The position numbers were made by a program, and so were the translations under genes. From contig NC_089045.1 of assembly GCF_034140825.1 (NCBI RefSeq), forward strand, positions 255,501 to 319,500: a stretch of DNA of 64,000 nucleotides, read 5' to 3'. The DNA is from Oryza sativa Japonica Group. Taxonomy: Eukaryota > Streptophyta > Magnoliopsida > Poales > Poaceae. Shown here piece by piece: positions 35,404-46,200 of the stretch; position 1 is the first letter of the stretch; the number at the start of each line of letters is the position of its first letter. The notes beneath the pieces were generated by a model. The model saw nothing but the letters and a program-made list of their open reading frames with translations, was not told the DNA's origin and did not search any database.

Positions 35404-36893
35404 ATGAAGCGGCGGAAAATCCCCAACCGACAGCGACGGAGCAGCAGCTTGGGCAGATTTACGTGTTATCACGGCGGCGGCGACGACGACAACCGATGCA
35501 ACCACACGTGGTACGACGAGGCGGCGCGCCGGCTTCCCCTGGACGACATCCCGGAGCTCGCTGACTGCCTCGGCGAGGCCGGATGCTGCTTGGGCCTCGC
35601 CGACCCCGTCACCAACATCATCCTCACCACCATCTTAATCACCATTACTACATGTCAGATTCTCGCAAGAAGTCCTACGGGTTTAGTATGTCCCACACCT
35701 CATTCAGAGGCCTCCTCGCCTTCCTCAAGCTCTACTTCCCCTACGTCACCGACCACCAGGCCAGGCGTTACCTCCACATCGCCTCCTACAACCTCCTCCT
35801 CGCCATCCACCTCCTCCGCCACGACCGCCGCCATCTCCCTCAAACACAAACACAAACATTGCTGCTCCCCCTCCCCGACGGTGGCAACATCAAGGCCGCC
35901 CTCAGGATCGCTGCTGTCCAAGCAGATCACCCGGCGCCCGACGATCCAACCACAAGCTCCAACGCTCCAACCACCTGCTCACCACCCATGACGTCCGGGC
36001 CATCAAGGATCTACTCCACACCTGCCAATGGCCGCCGCCCAACACCCACTTCTTGTGCTGCCAACAATGCCACCTGCATTGGGGGAGGCGCTTTTGCTCG
36101 AATCTCCATCCAAATCATGGGGAAGTACAATCTCAGCAGCAACTCCGGTACATCTCCGACCTGACGTTTGGTACTGCGGCCATGAAGACCAAGCTATCCA
36201 AGTGCGTATCGGCTCATGCAACCCAACATATTCCTACTGATGACTCCCCGCCATGCGACCACATACTCTCCCTTTACATGTGCCTCCTCGTCGCCATCCT
36301 CCCCTACGCCGCCGCAGCCGAGGCTTCCAAGCACCCGCAGCACACCGCGCTCGGGTCATTCCTCCTCTCCCTCTCCGGCGACGGCGAGAAGCTCGACCGG
36401 CTGCGCCACTTGCTAAGATCCATTACCGATGGCTCTGGCCGTGTCATCTCCGATGCTGATTGGGAGCAGCTAAACGCAATGATGATCCAAGAGCGGCTAA
36501 TGATAACCAAAAAGATTGGCAGGAAAAGAGCACTGCCTCCTCCATCTGCAGCTCCACAAGACTTGGCAGAATTGTCCAAGAGAAGGTCAGCCTATGTGAA
36601 GCGACAGAGGTTTGCTCGCACCAACCTGGAGGAATTGCTTCTCAAATATTGCAGGCAACATCCTTGGGTACGTAAATTAAATTCACACTCTTTTGGTTTC
36701 TCTCGATTAATTAATTAATTAATTGCTGCAATTTTTTTTTGATTATGCTAAAATTTATTTGTAATTGCAGGAACCAAGTTACAAACTTGATGTCATATGT
36801 GGAGTGGAGGAACCCAAATCCTATCACTGGAGAAGTTACCATGCTAACTTCTCAATGACCCCTCCTTCAAAAAAGAAGAGGACAATAATTTAA
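35404..36893 (+). pseudogene. DUF3615/PIR2-like helical-domain protein, frame-disrupted
   Basis: Exon 1 (35404-36667) starts MKRRKIPNRQ and reads WYDEAARRLPLDDIPELADC and LADPVTNIIL. It then continues in a different frame from about 35645 (FRGLLAFLKLYFPYVTDHQA). It changes frame again near 35940, where CCQQCHLHWGRRF and LTFGTAAMKTKLSKC follow. After a GT-AG intron, exon 2 (36771-36893) gives YKLDVICGVEEPKSYHWRS and stops. This matches a grass-specific protein family with a PIR2-like helical region and a C-terminal DUF3615; the function is unknown. Two frame changes and a DUF3615 domain cut short just after its start suggest a broken gene. Alternative explanations are sequencing errors or unrecognised short introns. 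It converges on the truncated ammonium transporter 55 bp away. Confidence 0.65.
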
Positions 36894-36947
36894 GTCGGAG
36901 GAGGAAGCAGTAGTAATTAGGTCCCAAAACAGAGCATGTTATGTTTG

Positions 36948-37928
36948 CTAGCTCAGATCAGGAACAGGCATCTCATCAGAAATTACTACTAGAAGAAAGC
37001 TGTACTTGATGTTTGACCTTGGAGTGATGCACACCAGGCCGGTGATCATGCCCTGCACCGCGCCCACCACCGACGGCCTCCCGCGGACGGCGACGTCGCA
37101 GCAAACCCAAGCGACGATGCTGGTGGTGGCGCAGATGTGCGTGTTGAGCACCGCCACCGACGAGTCGGTGTTGGCGGAGAAGGGGTCGCCGCCGTTGAAG
37201 CCGGTCCACCCCATCCACAGGATGCCCGCGCCGGCCACCATCACCACCAGGTTGCCACCACTCGCCGTTGCCATTTCCTCCTCGTCCTCCTCCTTCCTCC
37301 TGGGTCCCACCCAGTACGCGGCCGTGTAGCCGGAGACGCCGGCGGCGAGGAGCACGACGTAGCCGCCGGAGTAGTCCATGACGCCCCAGTGGAAGAGGAA
37401 GCCTCCGCCCCAGATGCTGTACGCTCCCACCGTGTAGGACAGCGTCGTCCACAGCGGCACGAACGCCATCCACGCCTTGACGCTCATGCGCCCGAGCACG
37501 GCGCCGGCGACCAGCCCCACGGTGACGCCGGCGAAGGCCCACTGGAAGAACACCATGCTCGCCGACGGGTACAGCGGCGCCACCGCGGCCGTCTCAACCT
37601 CGCCGTTGGAGCGGAGGTGGAGGGTGGAGGGGAGCAGCGCCTGGCTGAGCATGTAGTCCTGGGCGAGCGCCGGGGCGGGGCGGCCGACGAAGGGGAGGAG
37701 GCGGCGGCCGAAGGCCATGTTGTGCGCCCAGAGCGCCCAGCACGGCATGGTGGCGGCCATGGCGTAGAGCGCCATGAATGCGGAGGTGAGCGCCCACTTG
37801 CGGGGGACGGCACCGACGTAGAAGAGGGCGAGGCCCGGGAAGCCCTGAAGGGCGACGAGCGTGGCGGAGAGCATCTGCCAGGCATTGTCGCCCTTGTTCA
37901 GCCACTCCGGCACCGCCGCCGACGCCAT
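36948..37928 (-). CDS. AMT: Ammonium transporter (AMT2/MEP-type), C-terminally truncated
   Basis: This single open frame of 326 aa starts MASAAVPEWLNKGDNAWQML. AMT proteins are trimeric plasma-membrane ammonium channels of about 480 aa with 11 membrane helices. This one follows the family through KAWMAFVPLW, GAYSIWGGGFLFHWGVMDYS and AVQGMITGLVCITP, then diverges into a 19-residue tail (RSNIKYSFLLVVISDEMPV...). It therefore lacks the last three or so helices and the second conserved pore histidine. The first pore histidine is also changed: the family's GGYVIHLSSG reads GGYVVLLAAG, with Leu193 encoded by CTC at 37350-37352. The frame is otherwise clean. A GT donor-like AAG/GTCAAA lies where homology stops, but no following exon exists on this strand. 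It is probably non-functional as a transporter; a regulatory role in mixed trimers is conceivable. Confidence 0.85.
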   Translation of the reverse strand: MASAAVPEWLNKGDNAWQMLSATLVALQGFPGLALFYVGAVPRKWALTSAFMALYAMAATMPCWALWAHNMAFGRRLLPFVGRPAPALAQDYMLSQALLPSTLHLRSNGEVETAAVAPLYPSASMVFFQWAFAGVTVGLVAGAVLGRMSVKAWMAFVPLWTTLSYTVGAYSIWGGGFLFHWGVMDYSGGYVVLLAAGVSGYTAAYWVGPRRKEEDEEEMATASGGNLVVMVAGAGILWMGWTGFNGGDPFSANTDSSVAVLNTHICATTSIVAWVCCDVAVRGRPSVVGAVQGMITGLVCITPRSNIKYSFLLVVISDEMPVPDLS

Positions 37929-38869
37929 TACTCTTCCTAGAATCCTAGTTTGAGCTTACAGCTGCAGCTAGAGTGCACAGCCGAGTTTAGAGAGATACAC
38001 AAACTGTTAGGTTTGTAGTGCAGCTTCGTCTACTTACAAAGATGATGGTGATGATGATAGTAATAACAATGTAGTATATTGATTAATAAGCCATGTATAG
38101 TAGTACAGTCCTAACTAACAGGACATATGGAATAGTATCTTATTAGTAGTAACAAACCTATGTATAGCTCATTAACCAAGGAAGAGACCAACGATATATG
38201 CTTGACTGGTGGACAGGAGACAAGAGAAAATGTCAAGTTCTAGGGCTTAGCAACATAGTAGTTGAAGGAATCTCAGTTTGTAACCCCCAATGAGTTTCCT
38301 TGATGAAGCCTGGCAGCCCGAGTCTTACAAATTTTCAATATTCATTCATGACATAAAAAAGGTTTGGTCTATTTATTTATCATCACCGTTGAGATATGAA
38401 CTGGAAATAACATTTCGGAAATTTTCTATACGAAAGAATTAAATAAAAGAAACAGGAAGAATGAAACATAAATAAAACAAACAAACCTGCACACAACACT
38501 CACCGACTCCGAGGCCCCAGGCTAGGCACCAAAAACAACCAAAGAGTACGTTTTCTTTCTTCTTTTTTGGCGAGAAATCAAATTATAGCTACCAACGAAT
38601 TCATTCAGGGAGTAACAATTGTTCAGAAGAGTTTAAATACCAACAAATGAAGCATGTTAGCTGCGTAGATGTGCCACCCTGTTAATAAGACACGAATAGC
38701 TTTATAGAAAATACTAGGACAACGAACACCCTGTTAACATATTACATTTTTCAGATTTCCAACGTACCAAGAGCACAAACGCCATGCGCACGCACAATAC
38801 CAAAAACTGCCTCAGCACAACAAGACAGCAAGTGCGTCACTGCAAACTGGGTGTGCAAGCCAAACAAGC
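37929..38869. other. AMT upstream region and MRT4 3' flank
   Basis: AT-rich spacer without recognisable genes or repeats. Confidence 0.45.
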
Positions 38870-40927
38870 TTAAGAAGAATCATCAGCTTCAGCTCGCAGT
38901 TGCGCCAAGCCTTCCTTGTAAACTTCAAAGTCATCAGAGGACCACCGGCAGACAAGGTACAGTCGGAATGTTGCCATCTGCATCCCAAGCAACCGCTGCA
39001 ATACAGAAATTCAAGAGGACCTTACTGCAATGGAATAGAAAGACATAGGATTGGCCAATGTGTTTTAACTTGTGTATTTCTTAAAGCACATAATAATTAC
39101 GACACCACAAAGATGTTACCATTGGCTTGGTCACAATATTAACATAATCAAAAATGCCAATCTGATTTTGCTTTTTTTTTTAATCATGCACGATATGCAG
39201 TATGTACCAGAGTTTGTGCTGCTTCTGGTGAAATGGGCTTCCCTTCTTCACATACTATGTGATCTGCAACTAATTCCACCGCCCCTGCATCAACCAGACC
39301 AAACTTAACAGCCATTTCACATGGTAATTTCCAGCACATGCACAAAAAATGTACAGAAACTGCTAACCTTTGTTCAGACGAACTGGCAGTCCTTGCTTGC
39401 GTAGAAAGGGTTCCATTTCATGTGTAAACTGTTCCAAGGGGCCTTCCTTAAGCTCCACCTGACATATCATCATGTTCTAAATTTAGTAAACCATGTTTTA
39501 TGAAGAAGAGAAAGTGAATAGTTATTCCAGACATATTGTGCATTGCAGACACCACAGCTAAAACAAAATCACCAAAGAGCTTAACACTGTCAAAGTGCTT
39601 TTGACTTAATTTTCCACAAGTTACTGTAAATCCTACTACTTTCATTCCTAAAATCACCAAAGAGCTTAACATTGTCATTGGTAACGTCAGCATAAATCTC
39701 GATAAGCATGGTCATTCTAGATTGTTTACTGAGAAAACAAGCCATGAACAGAGGTACATAAATAGAAAGGATAACTTGAATACCGTTTCTGTCACAATAC
39801 TTCCTGTCCTGGCGAAATCATGCTCTTCGAATTCTCGAAATAATCTGCAGTGGAATATATGGCAAAAAAATGCTCATATCAAGCATAGGCAGTCATCATG
39901 TATAAGTATAAAGTGCAAGCCATTGGATGAGGAGACTACCTCTCTACATCATCTCTTGGAAGATTAGTAAAGAACAGTCCAGTATCACCTTGTAGGAACT
40001 AAATACAGAAAACATACGTCAAGAAAGAGCTCATAATTCATAGGAATGGTGTGGATTGTATTATATGCCAAGTGTTAAGAAAGGAAAATGTCACCTTGGA
40101 AAGTTTATGAAGGCCTGTTTTAGCTTCATCAGCAGATGAACGCCCCAGCGCTATCTGCATGACCTTCTTTCCAGCAAGGAATATCCTGACATAAAGGGAG
40201 TATGTAAGAATTTCATCAAACAGCCAATCTAGAATAGCTTTTGCAAATACATGCAAATATGTTGTAGTTGCAAGGTTAAAGCGAAAAGCCAAAATTCAAT
40301 CTATGCAGCATATCGTTTGATGCTTTGAGCAGAGAGGCACCGTACTGGCTAGACTAATAATAATAAGAGGCAGCTACCTGCTGGAGGACTTGAGCTGCTC
40401 TCTGAGGTCCTTGAGCTTCTGATTCCTCATGTTATCGTAGGTGAAGACATAGGCATTAGCGTAGTGCTCGACGGCATCTTTGATATCGGTAACCACTTTG
40501 CCCTTGCGCTCTAATCCAGGCTTCTTCTTGGTCTTGGATAAGGTTACTGCGCTCGAATCAGGGGCACAAATTAGAGATTTGGTGCTGATAACTAACTAAT
40601 TACAAAACAAGAGCGATCTGTGCAGAATATGCAGGATAGAAAAAAAAAGACAAGGTTTTTGGATCTCCCTTGGCCTTGGGGAAACAGCATCACAGCATAG
40701 TCTGTACCTTACTACTGGCGAGTGAAAAGCATGAATGAAGTAAACAAGCTGTGCAAAGTAAACTGTATGGTTCTCTATGATTAGAACTAACAGCATATAT
40801 AATAACCATATAAAATTGCAAAAGATAGGATGCGAGCGAGGTAAGAATCAGTCAGATAGATGGATGAGCAACGAATCGCCGCGGATTAGATGCAGTTACC
40901 AGGGCGGTTGCGCTTGGATTTCGGCAT
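38870..40927 (-). CDS. MRT4: Ribosome assembly factor MRT4 (uL10-like)
   Basis: Eight exons on the minus strand (40900-40927, 40378-40546, 40095-40185, 39940-39998, 39784-39844, 39368-39458, 39208-39284, 38870-38995) join in frame to 233 aa, close to yeast Mrt4 (236 aa). MRT4 is a nucleolar P0/uL10 paralogue that occupies the P-stalk site of pre-60S subunits until P0 replaces it. Landmarks are the basic start MPKSKRNRP with TLSKTKKK, RNQKLKDLREQLKSSSRIFL and GKKVMQIALGRS. The central insert has GDTGLFFTNLPRDDV, and EPFLRKQGLPVRLNKG and LLGMQMATFRLYLVCRW follow. It lacks the acidic P-protein tail of true P0. All introns are GT-AG. Its start codon lies only about 200 bp from a Mutator-type terminus at 41124. 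Confidence 0.94.
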
Positions 40928-41123
40928 CGCCTCGTATTCTCAGCTCCTCCTCGTCGTCGGTGCTGTTGCGGCTGGCGGTGGCGGCGGCGATGTTGCTCTG
41001 TGGGTGGTGGCTCTAGGGTTTAACAAGACGTCGTCTGTTTGGACACAAAGGAAGGATCATTGGGCTGGCCTCCTTCATGGGCTCCTCAATATATGGGCTT
41101 GAACATTTTTCTCATTTTATATA

Positions 41124-41650
41124 GGAAAAAGTACACCGAAGGTCTCTCAACTTGTAAGGGAGATAAAAAATGTCCCCAAACCGTAAAACCATGCGGAGTC
41201 TCTTAAATATATAAAACCGGTCACCCCTGAGGTTCTTCACGCCAGATTTGTCCAACGTGACGGCTGAGTCAGCGTGGAACCCACATTGATCCATATATTA
41301 GGATGCCACGTCATCTCTCCCTTCCCCTCTCTCTCTCCCTCACTTTGCTCCTCGTCTGGTGGCCGATGATGGGTGATGCGGCGGCGACTTGGTGCGGCGC
41401 AGACGAGGATGGGGTCGGCGTCGAGCCCGGGGGCAGACCAGGGCGAGGCGACGGCCATGCGGTTGGCCCTGACCGGGAAGGACCGAGCGCCACGGCGTCG
41501 AGATCCACCCCGCGCGCGACGGCGCCGAGAGAGGGAAAGAGAGCTCCAACCGAGCGTCACGGCGTCGAGCTCCCCGACAAAGGCCGGCTGGGAGAGACGA
41601 GAGAGGAGGAGGTCCGGCGGCCAACGACCGGCAACCGGCAGGGGAGAAGA
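41124..41650. mobile_element. Mutator-like element terminus and GC-rich interior
   Basis: The sequence GGAAAAAGTACACCGAAGGT, followed by CTCTCAACTTG and two further tandem-like 'TCCCCAAACCGTAAAACC' blocks, is a typical rice Mutator-like terminal repeat. It runs into very GC-rich sequence at 41300-41650. I could not find the opposite terminus, so the element is truncated or its far end has diverged. Open frames in the GC-rich part occur on both strands and match nothing that I recognise. Confidence 0.6.
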
Positions 41651-41654
41651 GCAG

Positions 41655-41810
41655 CGTGCCGCCGTCGCATTTGTTGGTGACGAACGCGGCGGAGCAGCCG
41701 GCGCGGAAGTAGCAGTTGAGGAGGAGCTTTGCTCTGGTCCTTGCCGCTGTACCAGCCGACGGTGACGATCTCAGCGCTGACGACGAGAACGTTGAAGAAC
41801 ACTAGAATCC
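41655..41810 (-). pseudogene. 3-ketoacyl-CoA synthase fragment (middle part)
   Basis: On the minus strand FFNVLVVSAEIVTVGWYSGK is followed, after a one-base frame change, by LLLNCYFRAGCSAAFVTNK. This is the block just after the catalytic cysteine region in plant fatty-acid elongase condensing enzymes (KCS/FAE1). Only about 50 residues remain and the frame is broken. It lies in the same orientation as, and downstream of, the N-terminal KCS piece at 42470-42660. Confidence 0.7.
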
Positions 41811-41944
41811 TACTGATGAATGCATTTAAGATACTACATTAGGGAATTAAACCCCGCTTGTTTCCTACTACTGAAGTATGAAGAGATTACTTGATCCTTG
41901 TTCCTTTTAATATGTCATTCTGAATTCTGAAGCCTTGCTCTTGT

Positions 41945-42430
41945 TAGATTGGCTGATACCCCAGGCATCAAAAGAGGACTAGAATCTCCTTCAGCATGGA
42001 AGTCCCCTTGGTTCGTAGATATGCAATTTCAGGTACATTTAGCACTTTGTAAAATTTATGTATTTGAAATGCAGAGCTCAAGTGTTTGGAACAAGCATAT
42101 AACTTGGTGAACTATGGCTAAATCTAAGCGGATGGAAATATATTTCTTATTATTGAGTCATGCCTGAGAGTATTTTTTTTTCATTAATCACTTATATTGT
42201 CACGCACTGTGGGCATTGCTTGCTATTGTTTTCTCTGCTGAACTTCTTGTGGCCATATGTTCCTCCCAGGGTTCATACTTCGTCAGCCCAGCTGATAGAA
42301 CCTACGATGCGCTAAGATTGGTGAAGCAGATAGTAATAATGCGCAGACTGCTGCTGCTTTGGCAGAAGCCCGTGAGAGGGAAAGGCTGGCAGTTGTGTTT
42401 CTGTAATCCAACAACTGTAAATGGTTTTGA
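41945..42430 (+). pseudogene. MYB3R-like C-terminal fragment
   Basis: A first exon-like piece (41945-42031) encodes TPGIKRGLESPSAWKSPWFV and ends at a CAG/GTACAT donor. After a TCCCAG acceptor (exon from 42270), GSYFVSPADRTYDALRLVKQ follows, then NAQTAAALAEARE in a shifted frame. The motifs SPSAWKSPW and SPxDRxYDAxGLxKQ...TAAAxAEAxE resemble the conserved C-terminus of plant three-repeat MYB (MYB3R) cell-cycle factors. There is no DNA-binding domain. The conserved GLMKQ reads RLVKQ and one frame change is present. The family call is from memory of the motif. Confidence 0.45.
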
Positions 42431-42469
42431 TAAATTTCCATCCATGTTGAGCATAAATTAACATCATTA

Positions 42470-42660
42470 CCCATGCCACGTGTAGCGACGGTCATGAACT
42501 CCACGCTGCCGTCGTCGAAGCAGCCGATGAGCTTGATGTGCTCGAGCAGCCCGGCCACCGGAATGCGCAGCGGCTTCAGGCACGCGAAGTCGACAAGCCC
42601 GACGCGTCGCCGCTTCACGGTGCCGGGAGTGGTAGAGGAGCAACATCGCGAAGTCGACGA
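42470..42660 (-). pseudogene. 3-ketoacyl-CoA synthase fragment (N-terminal part)
   Basis: The minus-strand frame reads RVGLVDFACLKP then IPVAGLLEHIKLIGCFDDGS and VEFM. This resembles the start of the FAE1/KCS condensing domain ('VYLVDFACxKP...LIGxFDxxSVxF'). The frame continues past 42470 into unrelated sequence. With the piece at 41655-41810 it marks the two ends of a KCS gene whose middle, including the catalytic Cys, is missing and replaced by the MYB3R-like fragment. Confidence 0.6.
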
Positions 42661-42705
42661 GATTCGTTTTTTATTGGATGGAGGAGTATGCATTAAAACA
42701 TAAAA

Positions 42706-42779
42706 GGCCTATTAGCTCAGCTGGTTAGAGCGTCGTGCTAATAACGCGAAGGTCGCAGGTTCGAGACCTGCATGGGCCA
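42706..42779 (+). tRNA. tRNA-Ile (AAT anticodon)
   Basis: This 74-nt cloverleaf starts GGCCTATTAGCTCAGCTGG. The anticodon loop is CTAATAA (anticodon AAT at 42740-42742), the T-arm is GCAGGTTCGAGACCTGC, and the 3' end is ATGGGCC plus discriminator A. The acceptor stem pairs fully with one T-G wobble at the fifth pair, where most plant copies have C-G. Both internal promoter boxes (TAGCTCAGCTGG and GGTTCGAGACC) are intact. The AAT anticodon is of the nuclear, not organellar, type. No intron. Confidence 0.96.
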
Positions 42780-42786
42780 TTTCCTC

Positions 42787-42792
42787 TTTTTT
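42787..42792 (+). terminator. Pol III T-run terminator
   Basis: A T6 run 8 bp after the tRNA is a standard RNA polymerase III stop. Confidence 0.85.
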
Positions 42793-43226
42793 ACTGTATT
42801 ACCTTCCTTTCTCATTTTCCTTTTTCCTTTTTTAAACAGGGCTGGGCCTGGGCATATGACATATCAGCATATGGCATTCCCACTTCAGCTCTCAAGGTTT
42901 GTTCCGCCTCTTTTCAGTGTTGAGAATAGCTTCTTCAGGAGTAGCTTCTATAAGCAGTCTAGCTGATTGGTACTACTAGTTCTTCTTTTGCTTTTAAAAT
43001 GCGCTTGCTGCCTTTAAATACAAATAAATACACACACTAATCTAGTAATACATGTATTTATCATCTGTACACTTATCATTCTTTCCTGCCATATACATCT
43101 TGATGGAGACAGCAATATTATATTGGGATTTATACTTCTCTTTTTCTACTACTTTTAGCTACTCAATTAATCTTGCCTTTCAACAAAGAAACCAGTGAAG
43201 AAGTGTGAAATGCATCATGGTTAGAG
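42793..43226. other. Spacer between tRNA and CHUP1
   Basis: It contains an exon-like piece (AG at about 42839, then GCTGGGCCTGGGCATATGAC, donor near 42897) that I cannot assign. The rest is the CHUP1 3' flank. Confidence 0.35.
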
Positions 43227-46200
43227 CTATACATCGGAAATTTGTGGAGCAGATGTCTGTGTAGACATCTTGCTTCTTAGCTCTTCAAATGCCTTCATGC
43301 TTTCCTCATCGAACCCTCCGGCAAACTGCAGAGCACTCGAGAGTAAGTTGTTAATTACAAAATCTCCATTTCACCTTTCAGATTAATCAACACCATTATT
43401 ACATAAATGGTTGCGGAATTATATACCTGATGAACTCGGAAAGCAAATCTCACACCCTGAAGAAGCAAGAACTCTCTGTTGGGCTCTTTCTCGGTGCCTT
43501 GCAAGGCATCAAGCTCTGTGGCAACCCTCTTCATATACTTCTTCGCCAGCTGAACAGATGCCAATTTGATCTATTCCCAACATAACAAGATGAAATTTGG
43601 ATTTTAGATTTGCTACATGGTCCAAAAAGGTGGCAATAGACATAGGCTAGAGATGTTAACCTTGCCAACTACCCCGGAACCAGACAGCCAATCCACCGGT
43701 AGTCCGTACTCCCTGTAGCGTGATATGGCCATGTCTCTAGTACGAAGTAGCGCATAAACACTCTGCTCCACTCTGACATAAGTATAATACTTGTTAGTCC
43801 AATTAAACATCAAATGCTTATGCTTGCTAAACATATTTGGACTTGACAAGATATTTATTATCTCACTCTGAAGAACAATGGAATTTGGGAGAGAATGGTT
43901 CAGAGGAGATGCTTACTTTTCAAGCAAGGAATACATCTTCTTGAGAGCTTCTTCACATGCAAGCTTTGGATCATCAGTAAACGACGAAACCTTATGTTCT
44001 AATTTTAGCAGGTCTTGATACTCAAAGGCTGCCTCTCTTAGTGCATCAGTTTTGCTCTCTGGCCAATCAAAGTGCTTTAGTACTGCCCGCTCATCGACCT
44101 AAAATGTTATTTGACCCTTTTTCAGTACTAACTATTTTGTCATGTGTTGCATATAGAAAAAAAATAGATAAGCTTACCAAGAAGGATAGTTCCTCATCAA
44201 GCCAATTTACAAATGCAACAACATCGTCGATATTTACAAAACTTGCTGCTCGGACCTCATTTGCTAGAGACTCGACAAAGTCTCCTTGTGTCTCCACATC
44301 CGCTTTGACCTGAAACAAATCCATTTTTTTATATAAAAAGTCAGTCCTCATAATAATCTACCTGAATTACTAATGGACTAAGGGAATTCGGTAGTATATA
44401 TATTTCTGAAAGGAAGCATCATCTTGAATAACTTACAGCTAAGAGGAATGTTGATCTATTCTCAATCTCTCCAATCATGTTGCTTCTCACATCAAAGGCA
44501 CTTGATGTTGTTGATCCCAGAGAAGTTGTGTCCTTCTTGGCTTCACGCTTCATGAGACTTTGATAAAACTCTACAACCTCTGGAGCACGGTGTACCTTGT
44601 CACCACCAGCAAGATTCCTAGGTAGGGAACCAGGGGGTGGTGGCGGCGGTGGCGGGCCACCAGGTTTGCCAGGAGGCGGTGGTGGAGGAGGTGCACCTGG
44701 CGGGCGTGGCGGCGGTGGAGACAACGCACTTGCAGTGTTGGCAGTGGCTGATGGTGCAGGAGGTGGCCTAGGAACTCTTGGAGCTCTCTTCTCAATATTT
44801 GCAAGTTTCAGTTGTGTCACAACTAGAGGGTTGTTCTGGTTATCACTAGGTTGGTCACTGGATTCAGCATTAGCTGTAGGAGCCTTTTCCTTTATTTGAG
44901 CAAGTTTTGGAGGGAGTGCAGATCTTGGAGATGGCACAATACCTGAACTGTTGACACCGCCATATCTTTGTACCCTAGCTTTCTCGGCTTTCTCTTTTAT
45001 TACCTTCTCCCGTTCTGTGGCAAGTTTATGCCTATCTTTGTAAGCGGGATACTTGTCATCAGCAAAACCTTGTACAGTCTTTGACATCAAATGGAATGAA
45101 GATGCAACATTTGCCTCATCCATGATATCACTGGGATCCTGTTCCCTCTTTCCAAAGGTTGTAATGCCCACACCATCTCCTGCATTTCTGAGCATGAGAG
45201 CCTCTAGGGGCCCCTTTGGTTTCTGGCTGGCGCTCTTTGGGGAGTCACTAGTGAAGAACTGTGTCGGTGAAGCTAATCTGCTTTCATCATCCTTGCCCCT
45301 TCCCCACTTCTTGAGCTTTTGCATCAGATTGGGCCTTTTGCCAAAGAAGCTGTATCTGCTAGAAGAACTGTCAACTGAAACATTGTCCAAGTCTTCGCTT
45401 CTGGGTGAAGAAGGTGCAGAAGAAGCAGTTTCAAGGTCAGTGTCGCCCTGTCCTCGTTCTGATCCTGCATATTCCAGCATTAGAAGTTTGGCCCTCTCAC
45501 GCGATTTTGGGCTCAGGGTCTTGTTAAGGTAACGAGCAGAAATTTTCTCAGATGGTGCCTGGTAGTTGCGGAGCTCATATCTCAGACAAGCATTAACCCA
45601 ACGCAGGTAAACCAACTCTTCTACTTCACTGAATCTGTTCATTTGTAGGCCTTCTACTTGCTTGGTAAGGTCTTCATTTACATGCCTCAGCTTGTTGATC
45701 TCCTCTCTTGCATGGGAAACTACATCACTCTGCACAATGATAAGCTACGTTATTAATATATCTGTATACGCTGAAAATGAACATAATATAAATATCTATT
45801 GCTAGTTCATTCTTCCTTTTCTGAGAGAAGCACTGTGAAATTATGATGTGGTTTTGAAATATAAGTTTAGCTCTCAATATAGCTATGCATTATTGAATAG
45901 GCAAGGGATTTTTCAGTTAAACCAATGTTAGTGTGTGCAAGCCTAGTCCAATGGATAATAATTCAGTGTTGATAATGTGAGAGATAAGTCTAAATTCTGA
46001 GTCCTTGTCATGAAATTGATTGATGAAATCCCAAGGGGAAACTACAAAAAGAAAAAAAAATCCTATCATTTTGTGCCTATTTTTCTTAATGTGAAAATGA
46101 GGATAGAGGGGGTAAAAATGTAGGACAGCAGCCAGCTGTCTGCATGCCACATAAATCATGAAAAAAAATATGTCAACATTAAAAACAATTGCTGCTGCTG

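Noticed and set aside
35404-35700. Intron considered as the explanation for the first frame change in the DUF3615-like gene
   Set aside because: The only GT-AG pair nearby would be under 60 nt and would delete the conserved VTNII segment, so an indel is more likely.
37137-37940. 267-codon plus-strand open frame opposite the ammonium transporter
   Set aside because: It is a shadow frame created by GC-rich third positions of the real minus-strand gene. Its His/Arg/Gly-rich composition matches no family.
42706-42779. tRNA considered as an organellar insertion
   Set aside because: The AAT anticodon and internal promoter boxes are of the nuclear type. Plastid and mitochondrial tRNA-Ile use GAT or CAT.
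44597-44899. Glycine-rich 100-codon plus-strand frame
   Set aside because: It is the antisense of the CHUP1 proline-rich region and has no independent support.
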